Assembly (NCBI GenBank): GCA_938008555.1
Contig: CALLKE010000146.1
Coordinates: forward strand, 1-13,160
Source: an uncultured Pedobacter sp.
GTDB lineage: Bacteria; Bacteroidota; Bacteroidia; Sphingobacteriales; Sphingobacteriaceae
DNA length: 13,160 nt
Reading direction: 5' to 3'
Shown here piece after piece: positions 7,339 to 12,779 of this stretch (its first letter is position 1; the number at the start of each line of letters is the position of its first letter). The position numbers were made by a program, and so were the translations under genes. The notes under the pieces are model-generated. The model searched no databases. It was not told where the DNA came from and saw nothing but the letters and a program-made list of their open reading frames with translations.

Positions 7339-8405
7339 TATATTTTGTTAACCTGGTGTAGGTTTAAATCAATTAATGCTGTTATTAATGCGCTATTTTC
7401 GGCTGGCGTCCCTATTGTAATTCGTAAACAATCTTCACAAAGATCCACTTTTGAGCGATTATGAACGATAATTCCTTTTTCTGATAAATAGGTATAAATG
7501 AATTGAGAATCATTTGTTCTCACCAAGATAAAATTGGCATCGGAAGGAAATATATGCTCTACAAAAAATAATTTTTGCAATTGGGCACAAAGCATCTCAC
7601 GCTCTAGGACAGTCTCTTTAATCCAGTGATTGACTTGATCAAGTTGTTGTAAAGCGTCTAAAACAAGTTGCTGTGAGGCCTCATTAATATTATAAGGCGG
7701 TTTTATCTTATTCAATACTTCGATGATTTCTTCACTGGCAAGAGCCATCCCCACACGTAATCCGGCTAGTCCCCATGCCTTAGAAAGTGTTTGTATCACG
7801 ACCAAATTGGCATATTCTGTTAGCTCTTGTATGAATGTTTTTTGTTTTGAATAATTAATGTAGGCCTCATCAATCACCACTAATCCATTAAAGTTTGCTA
7901 AAATGGTTTCGATATCTTGACGGTTAATGGAGTTTCCTGTGGGATTGTTAGGGGAACAGATGAAAATTAGTTTGGTATTCTGGTTTATGGCCTCTGCAAT
8001 GCTTTCTAGGTCTAGTTGGTAATCAGGAGTTAGGTTTACCTTTTTAACTTCAATATCGTTGACATTTGCTAGTACCTCGTATCGACCGTAAGTTGGGGGC
8101 ACGATCATTACGTGATCAACTCCAGGCCTACAAAAAGCACGAAATAAAATGTCGATTATTTCATCGCTCCCATTTCCTAGAAATATATTTTTAACAGGAA
8201 CTCCTTTGATTGCTGATATCCGCTTTTTTATTTGTGTTTGTTGGGGATCAGGGTAACGATTGTATGTTTTATTTAATGGTGATCCGTAGCTATTCTCGTT
8301 GGCATCTAAAAAGATAGAGGCTTGATCTGTAAACTCACATCGGGCAGATGAATAGGGAACAAGTTTTTGAATATTTTCTCGTACAAGGTCGTTAAGATTG
8401 AACAT
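7338..8405 (-). CDS. hisC: histidinol-phosphate aminotransferase
   Basis: A 355-residue fold-type I PLP aminotransferase. It interconverts imidazole-acetol phosphate and L-histidinol phosphate, a step of histidine synthesis in the cytoplasm. Visible features are FLDANENSYGSP (32-43), RYPDP (50-54), LGNGSDEIID (76-85), the cofactor-binding SPNNPTG (151-157) and Asp179 in VVIDEAY. The PLP Schiff-base lysine is Lys209 in TLSKAWGLAGLR, and the phosphate/carboxylate-binding Arg lies in CLRITIG near the C terminus. The length is normal. It is not beside other his genes here; instead its TAA shares an A with the ATG of parC. Class members overlap in specificity (aromatic amino acids, for example), so the substrate is family-based. 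The start is ATG 8405-8403, 25 bp downstream of a strong hairpin that belongs to the preceding gene. Confidence 0.9.
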   Translation of the reverse strand: MFNLNDLVRENIQKLVPYSSARCEFTDQASIFLDANENSYGSPLNKTYNRYPDPQQTQIKKRISAIKGVPVKNIFLGNGSDEIIDILFRAFCRPGVDHVMIVPPTYGRYEVLANVNDIEVKKVNLTPDYQLDLESIAEAINQNTKLIFICSPNNPTGNSINRQDIETILANFNGLVVIDEAYINYSKQKTFIQELTEYANLVVIQTLSKAWGLAGLRVGMALASEEIIEVLNKIKPPYNINEASQQLVLDALQQLDQVNHWIKETVLEREMLCAQLQKLFFVEHIFPSDANFILVRTNDSQFIYTYLSEKGIIVHNRSKVDLCEDCLRITIGTPAENSALITALIDLNLHQVNKI

Positions 8406-8429
8406 AGTGTGGAAGCTACCAAGATTTAG

Positions 8430-8464
8430 ATTTAGGGATTATTAAAATTTAATAATCCCTAAAT
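8430..8464 (-). terminator. strong hairpin ending the GyrI-like gene
   Basis: A 35-base near-perfect palindrome: arms 8430-8446 and 8448-8464 pair at all 17 positions around one central base (in RNA, a stem of about 15 bp with a small A/U loop). GGGA/TCCC pairs anchor the base of the stem. It starts 10 bp after the stop of the GyrI-like gene, followed by CTAAATCT, a weak U-tract. It also lies within the 5' untranslated region of hisC if transcription reads through, so it could attenuate hisC-parC expression. Confidence 0.7.
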
Positions 8465-8474
8465 GCTGATATTC

Positions 8475-9026
8475 TTATTTTACTGATACATAGGTTTCAA
8501 CTTCTGCATTGTTAGGGCTCTGGCTTTTCGCTCCGTACAAATCAAAGTCTGCTACATATTTTCTATCGATATCTGATTTCCAGATTTTATTCCAGGTATC
8601 GCCTACACAGTCAGGAAGTTTTCCTGTGGATTTGTAAACCTGATATTTTGTTTTTGGGATCGTTTTACCTACAAACCCATTAGCCAAATTGTCTTTGGAT
8701 GATACCTTACATCCAAGTATAACGGTATAGGGGGCATTAAAGTCACCTTCGTAATCGGTATAAACACAATAGACATCAGATGTTTTTTTGTTGGGTATTT
8801 TATCGACCAGATTTAGCCTCGTAAATGTGGTAAAAAGACCATCAATATCATTTTTCGATTGTCCATTTTGATTCGTTGTTCGTGTTGAAATTCCTACTAT
8901 TTGAAATTCATCAAGTTCGATAGTTTTGTGTTTCATCGTTTGTGAGGAAGCTGTAAGTGTCATTAATACAGCACCTACTAATGTGAGGTGTTTAATTGTT
9001 TTGATCATTTTACTTTGAGTTTTCAT
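8475..9026 (-). CDS. exported GyrI-like / AraC-type effector-binding-domain protein
   Basis: A 183-residue protein with an N-terminal signal peptide (MIKTIKHLTLVGAVLMTLTASSQ, about residues 7-29) followed by a single GyrI-like small-molecule-binding domain. The domain pattern is IVGISTRTTNQNG (43-55), a helix with a DIDGLFTTF core, VYCVYTDYEGDFNAPYTVILGCKV, then TIPKTKYQVYKSTG and DTWNKIWKS. It closes with the strand pair YVADFDLYG and EVETYVSVK. Such domains are usually cytoplasmic, as SbmC/GyrI, multidrug-sensing regulators or the Cass2 integron protein; here the signal sequence puts it in the periplasm. The start is ATG 9026, with an alternative at codon 7 (9008) that also preserves the signal peptide. 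It has its own terminator. The 198 bp upstream to the hydrolase array show only AT-rich promoter-like DNA. The ligand is unknown. Confidence 0.75.
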   Translation of the reverse strand: MKTQSKMIKTIKHLTLVGAVLMTLTASSQTMKHKTIELDEFQIVGISTRTTNQNGQSKNDIDGLFTTFTRLNLVDKIPNKKTSDVYCVYTDYEGDFNAPYTVILGCKVSSKDNLANGFVGKTIPKTKYQVYKSTGKLPDCVGDTWNKIWKSDIDRKYVADFDLYGAKSQSPNNAEVETYVSVK

Positions 9027-9224
9027 AGAGTTTAAGTGGATTTTGATTTACTATTTTATTGCTACGGATTTATTTTTTCGATAGTTCAGTAGTAATACAT
9101 CAAATGCATGATGTGAGTTTGAGAAAAACAGTAAAGATGAGCTACCAAAGTAAAATTCATTCACCGCGACTGTTTAGGAGCAAAAGTCGTAAAAAATGAT
9201 CTATAAAAAGAATGGAGTTTAAAC

Positions 9225-9536
9225 TCATTCGTGGCTGGATTTGGCATATACGTTAGATGTCTTATTAAGCTTGCCATCTATATACTTTGAGTCATTGATT
9301 TTTTCCTCAATCAAATACGACAAGACCGGATTTACCCAAAACTTGGATAGGTCTTGGCCATGCTTAATCGTTAGCTCTTTCAGATTTTTGGGAAAGATAT
9401 CGATACAGCTCCTTGCACTATTGTAAAACGATAGCATATCCATATGATTGGACGTCCCAATACTGTGATGGCCATCAGCATAGAAAATAGTGCCTACATT
9501 TAACCATCGCCAATATCCGTGATGAACAATGCCTTT
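9225..9536 (-). pseudogene. hydrolase 4: N-terminal remnant of the lipase-like gene
   Basis: The frame opens directly after the stop of lipoprotein 3 and reads GYWRWLNVGTIFYADGHHS, then runs parallel to hydrolase 3 (10207-10953) for about 85 residues to KTSNVY. Homology breaks at about 9242, followed by five unrelated residues (AKSSHE with the boundary) and a TGA at 9225. It lacks the nucleophile elbow and everything after it. The first ATG in frame is at 9443, leaving a 72-residue product with no expected activity. It is the downstream end of the array. The junction suggests that a deletion or recombination joined it to unrelated DNA. Confidence 0.75.
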
Positions 9537-10226
9537 TTATTTTTCTTTATGAAGCCATTTACGCTGCGATTTTCGTAAATAAATATTCTCGAAATATTCT
9601 TTTTTATTCGTGAATCGTTTTCCATAGACTACGGTATCCTGATATCTTTCAAAATCGCCCCATCCAACGTCTTCAAATTGAGATGTAAAAAACACATCGT
9701 TGATTTCCCATTGTTGGGACTTATTTTTTTTGAGATAACCACTAAAAATATTATCTAAAGCTATTTCATTAAACTGTTCTATGTTTAAAGGAATACGAGT
9801 ATTGGATTGATAATAATCTCGAGGAAGGACAAAATGCCCCCCCAAAAAAAAGAAATACCATTTTCCTTTAATTTTAGCCCCGTGAAAATAATCCATCCCA
9901 TCACTCGGTGACTCCGGATCATCTTGGTAGCTCAAGGCCATTATACATCGATCTCTCTCTTTATTAAAACATAGTAAACTATCTAAATACCATTTCTGAT
10001 CTCCATAAACAGTATATGCTTGGAGACGTTTGTTAGCCCAAAGCCGAATACTATCCTTAGCAGCATTCCATATGCAATTATAATCTTGAGGACTGATTTG
10101 GCTTTCAGAGTATTTTTTATATAGCATTCTTTTTTGCTTCGCCTCTTCATGTTTGTTATTATTACATGCAAACATGAAGAATGACAGAAGCAGTACCATT
10201 CTAACTTTAATCTCTATTCTTAACAT
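9537..10226 (-). CDS. lipoprotein 3, putative immunity protein (frame intact, 7-G tract)
   Basis: A 229-residue lipoprotein from ATG 10226 (MLRIEIKVRMVLLLSFFMFAC, Cys as lipidation site, then NNNKHEEAK). An upstream in-frame ATG at 10277 would add a hydrophilic extension that makes no sense before a signal peptide, so I prefer 10226. This start overlaps the hydrolase 3 stop by 20 bp, as in the other two modules. Shared family features are LDSLLCFNKERDRCIMALSYQ, YFHGAKIKGKWYFF, and the strongly conserved end FEDVGWGDFERYQDTVV followed by KKEYFENIYLR. I recognise no named domain. By position it is the likely immunity protein of hydrolase 3, anchored in the inner or outer membrane facing the periplasm or surface. 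An 8-T run followed by 7 G (9837-9843) lies mid-gene, in frame. Confidence 0.8.
   Translation of the reverse strand: MLRIEIKVRMVLLLSFFMFACNNNKHEEAKQKRMLYKKYSESQISPQDYNCIWNAAKDSIRLWANKRLQAYTVYGDQKWYLDSLLCFNKERDRCIMALSYQDDPESPSDGMDYFHGAKIKGKWYFFFLGGHFVLPRDYYQSNTRIPLNIEQFNEIALDNIFSGYLKKNKSQQWEINDVFFTSQFEDVGWGDFERYQDTVVYGKRFTNKKEYFENIYLRKSQRKWLHKEK
9837..9843 (-). repeat. poly-G tract, 7 G, inside lipoprotein 3
   Basis: Seven C on the plus strand next to eight A (9844-9851); on the coding strand this is eight T then seven G, read as Phe-Phe-Leu-Gly-Gly just after KWYFF. The gene is in frame at this length. It is the shortest of three tracts at the same codon position in the lipoprotein family. 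Confidence 0.9.
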
Positions 10227-10953
10227 AACCAGTACGTCCTTTTTGAATTTTCGTAAAAATCCATTTATAATTCCCAATCGAATGACTTTCTAAAAAGCCC
10301 TTAGGCTCATCTTTGGGGATAAAAGCTCGCCCACCCTTAGCCTCATCAATGTCCCTCAATCCCTTCACTGGTGTCTGGGGCGCCACACCATCCTGCTGAT
10401 GCAATGGATCTGCATTCGGTTCGCCGAGATTGCTGCCGTACTGCCACACTTCTTCGAAATCATTCAAATCAATTTCCCCAGCCTCCGCATTTTCTGGAGC
10501 TATAATGTAAAACCTTCCTAATGGCACCTTACCTTTTAAAATATCAACCATACCCAGCGCATAGGCATAACCCATACTATGAGCTACGATATCGAGCTTG
10601 TCGATAGTTTGGTGTTGGCTAGCATGGATTTTTTTGATTGCGGATAATAGTTTTTGAGCTGCTCTTTGTCCGTTTCTGCGTCTTAAGTTAAAGCCATATA
10701 CGTTAGAGGTCCTATTAAGTTTGCCATCTATATAGTTTGGGTCATTAATTTCTCTCTCGATCAAGTACGACAAGACCGAACTTATCCAAAACTTGGATAG
10801 ATCTTGACCATGCTTAATGGCTAGCTCTTTCAGATTCTTAGGAAAAGTGTCGATACAGCTCCGTGCACTATTGTAAAACGATAGCATATCCCTGTGATTG
10901 GACGTCCCAATACTATGATGGCCATCAGCATAGAAAATAGTACCTGAGTTCAA
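10207..10953 (-). CDS. hydrolase 3: lipase-like alpha/beta hydrolase domain, putative orphan toxin module
   Basis: A 248-residue protein carrying what looks like a complete alpha/beta-hydrolase core. The early strand and turn TIFYADGHHS (5-14) may supply the oxyanion hole. The nucleophile elbow is AHSMG at 124-128 (Ser126) after the strand KLDIV. Then come GRFYIIAPENAEAGEI (146-161), Asp182 or Asp188 in NADPLHQQDG as acid candidates, and His224 in LESHSIGNY as the catalytic His candidate. The AxSxG form of the elbow is known from lipases. The frame begins right after the stop of lipoprotein 2; the best start is TTG 10953, or ATG 10887. No signal peptide, PAAR, Rhs or other delivery domain is present, so it looks like a recombined C-terminal module. 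Its 3' end overlaps lipoprotein 3 by 20 bp. A phospholipase or lipase role against membranes is inferred. Confidence 0.72.
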   Translation of the reverse strand: MNSGTIFYADGHHSIGTSNHRDMLSFYNSARSCIDTFPKNLKELAIKHGQDLSKFWISSVLSYLIEREINDPNYIDGKLNRTSNVYGFNLRRRNGQRAAQKLLSAIKKIHASQHQTIDKLDIVAHSMGYAYALGMVDILKGKVPLGRFYIIAPENAEAGEIDLNDFEEVWQYGSNLGEPNADPLHQQDGVAPQTPVKGLRDIDEAKGGRAFIPKDEPKGFLESHSIGNYKWIFTKIQKGRTGYVKNRD

Positions 10954-10980
10954 CCGGCGATAAAATTGGGTATCAATATT

Positions 10981-11677
10981 CTATAGTGTGTCTCGATAAA
11001 GCCACTTCTCCTTCACACCCCTCAGGTAGATACTCTCGAGATACTCCTTCTTGTTAGCGAAACGTTTTTCATCAGCTACAGTATCTTGATATCTTTCAAA
11101 ATCTCCCCAGCCGACATCTTCAAGTTGGGACGTAAAAAATGCATCACTGATTTCCCAAATTTGACTTCTATTTTTTTTTAGATAACCTGTAAAAATATTA
11201 TCTAATGCTATATCATCAAGATGCTTAAAACTTAATGGATACCTTAAAGAGTCCGTGCCAACATAAAATTCACGTGATAAATGAAATTGCCCCCCCCCTA
11301 AAAAAATACCATTTTCCCTTGATTTTAGCCCCGTAGAGGCATTCCATCCCGTCGTGATTGCTTGAGCTACATAACTGATAGCTTAATGCCATTATACATC
11401 TGTCTCTACTCTTATTGAAACAAACTAAACTATCTAAATACCATCCATTTTCTTCATAAATAGCATAACCACTTAAATGGTTATCAGTCCAATTCTTTAG
11501 ACTATCATTAGCTGCCTTAAATACATTCGTGTATTCTTGGGTTCCAACTTGCCGAATAGAGTATTTTTTATAGAGAGCTCGTTTTTGATTTAACTCCTCT
11601 TTTTTTTTGTCTTCACATGCAACCAATGTGCATATCGCCAAAAAAATCGCTAAGCATTTAATCCCTTGGTTTAACAT
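10981..11677 (-). pseudogene. lipoprotein 2, frameshifted at a 9-G tract (phase-OFF immunity-like gene)
   Basis: It starts at ATG 11677 with a good lipoprotein signal (MLNQGIKCLAIFLAICTLVAC, lipobox LVAC, then EDKKKEE). The upstream in-frame ATG at 11725 lies inside the hydrolase coding sequence and is unlikely. The frame follows the family through YGAKIKGKWYFF, then the nine-G run (11290-11298) throws it off and it stops at 11270. The other frame continues with clear family sequence (HLSREFY, then FFTSQLEDVGWGDFERYQ, then KKEYLESIYLRGVKEKW) to a TAG at 10981-10983. Eight or eleven G would restore a product of 231 or 232 residues; eleven gives the same spacing as its paralogues. The rest of the gene is undamaged, which favours a reversible switch or a sequencing miscount over decay. 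Confidence 0.8.
11290..11298 (-). repeat. poly-G tract, 9 G, breaking lipoprotein 2
   Basis: Nine C on the plus strand (coding-strand G), preceded on the coding strand by seven T and one A. At this length the downstream frame is lost; a change of -1 or +2 restores it. Confidence 0.9.
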
Positions 11678-12077
11678 AACCGTTATCTTTTTTATCTCTT
11701 GTGAATATCCATTTATAATTCCCAACTGAATGGCTTTGTAAAAAGCCTTTGGGCTCCCCTTTGGGGATAAATGCCCGACCTCGTTTACCTAATGGTAATT
11801 TCTCAATATCCTTCAAACCTTTCACTGCCGTCTGTGGTGCTACACCATCCTGTTGATGCAATGGATCTGCATTGGATTCGCCAAGATTGCTACCATACTG
11901 CCACACTTCTTCGAAATCATTCAGATTGATGTCACCAGCCTCCGCATTTTCTGGAGCTATGATGTAAAGCCTTCCTAATGGTACTTTACCTTTTAAAATG
12001 TCAACCACACCCAAAGCATAGGCATAACCCATAGTGTGAGCTACGATATCGAGGGTTTTGATGATTTGTTTTGAGTA
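11658..12077 (-). pseudogene. hydrolase 2: 5'-truncated lipase-like fragment with Ser-to-Thr at the nucleophile
   Basis: The open frame begins after two TAA codons (12078-12083), 13 codons upstream of the nucleophile elbow, with SKQIIKTLDIVAHTMGYAYA. Compared with its paralogues' AHSMG, the nucleophile Ser is Thr here (codon ACT at 12033-12035 instead of AGT). Everything before the elbow, including the IFYADGHHS strand, is missing. The rest (PENAEAGDINLNDFEEVW, NADPLHQQDGVAPQT, FLQSHSVGNYKWIF) is intact up to a TAA at 11658. The first ATG is at 12032, giving 124 residues. It cannot form the hydrolase fold. Its preserved 3' end still carries the translation start of lipoprotein 2 in a 20-bp overlap, which may explain its retention. 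Confidence 0.8.
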
Positions 12078-12095
12078 TTATTAGCTGTCATCGGT

Positions 12096-12779
12096 TTACT
12101 CTCTAATCCAGTTTCCTTTCACAACACCCATATAAATATTCTCAAAATATTCTTTCTTATTATCGAATCGTTTTCCATTGACTACGGTATCCTGATATCT
12201 TTCAAAATCTCCCCAGCCAACGTCTTCGAAATGTGCAGCGAAAAATGCATCATTGACTCTCCATTCTCCAGCGGCATTTTTTTTGATGTAGCCTCGGAAC
12301 ATATTATTCATGGCTAGTTCATGCAATTTTTCAAAGCTCACAGGCTTATGAATATCATCTTGATAATGCTCTCGCAATACCACCATTGTCCCCCCCCCCC
12401 CGAAAAAGTACCATCTGCCTTTGATTTTGGCTCCATATAAATAATGCACTGCGTCTGTTTCGCATACAGATTCATTGCATTGAATCAGAATTGCTGTAAC
12501 CATACGATCTTTTTCAGAGTTGAAACACAGGACACTATCTAAATGATAGGTGCGACTATACCAGACAGACTCATAAGCAGGTAGTTTTTCACTGCACCAA
12601 ATATTTAAGCTATCTAAAGCCTGTTGTCGAATTTTTTCATACTCTTGATGGCTAATAGTGGTTTTTGATAGCTCCAGAATTTTATGATTCTTTGCTTTAG
12701 TTTGTTGCTCTGGTTGATTGCATGCCACTGATGTTACTAGAATTATAAAAGTAACAATTCTATTTACGCAATTTAACAT
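12096..12779 (-). CDS. lipoprotein 1, putative immunity protein (frame intact, 12-G tract)
   Basis: A 227-residue lipoprotein from ATG 12779 (MLNCVNRIVTFIILVTSVAC, Cys followed by NQPEQQTKAK). An ATG four codons earlier (12791) is possible, but 12779 gives the same 20-bp overlap with the hydrolase stop as in the other modules. Family features are LDSVLCFNSEKDRMVTAILIQ, YLYGAKIKGRWYFF, FRGYIKKN, then FEDVGWGDFERYQDTVVNGKRF and KKEYFENIYMG near the end. Four Gly codons made of twelve consecutive G follow YFF. The N-terminal two thirds differ clearly from lipoproteins 2 and 3 while the C-terminal part is nearly the same, as expected if the variable part decides partner specificity. The lipobox is loose (SVAC) but acceptable for Bacteroidota. 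The immunity role for hydrolase 1 is inferred from position. Confidence 0.8.
   Translation of the reverse strand: MLNCVNRIVTFIILVTSVACNQPEQQTKAKNHKILELSKTTISHQEYEKIRQQALDSLNIWCSEKLPAYESVWYSRTYHLDSVLCFNSEKDRMVTAILIQCNESVCETDAVHYLYGAKIKGRWYFFGGGGTMVVLREHYQDDIHKPVSFEKLHELAMNNMFRGYIKKNAAGEWRVNDAFFAAHFEDVGWGDFERYQDTVVNGKRFDNKKEYFENIYMGVVKGNWIRE
12390..12401 (-). repeat. poly-G tract, 12 G, inside lipoprotein 1
   Basis: Twelve C on the plus strand, coding for Gly-Gly-Gly-Gly on the minus strand. The gene is in frame at this length. A mononucleotide G tract of 12 in an AT-rich genome is far above chance and well inside the range known to slip during replication. Confidence 0.92.

Noticed and set aside
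9027..9224. Small RNA or attachment site between the GyrI-like gene and the array
   Set aside because: Only a weak CATCA/TGATG inverted motif near 9098-9113; no hairpin with U-tract, no tRNA and no repeat shared with the other end of the array within the window.
11270..11725. Taking the 151-residue frame as a complete short lipoprotein
   Set aside because: The sequence after the 9-G run in the other frame clearly continues the family to 10981, so the short frame is a frameshift product; its first ATG (11725) also lies in the hydrolase gene upstream of the signal peptide.
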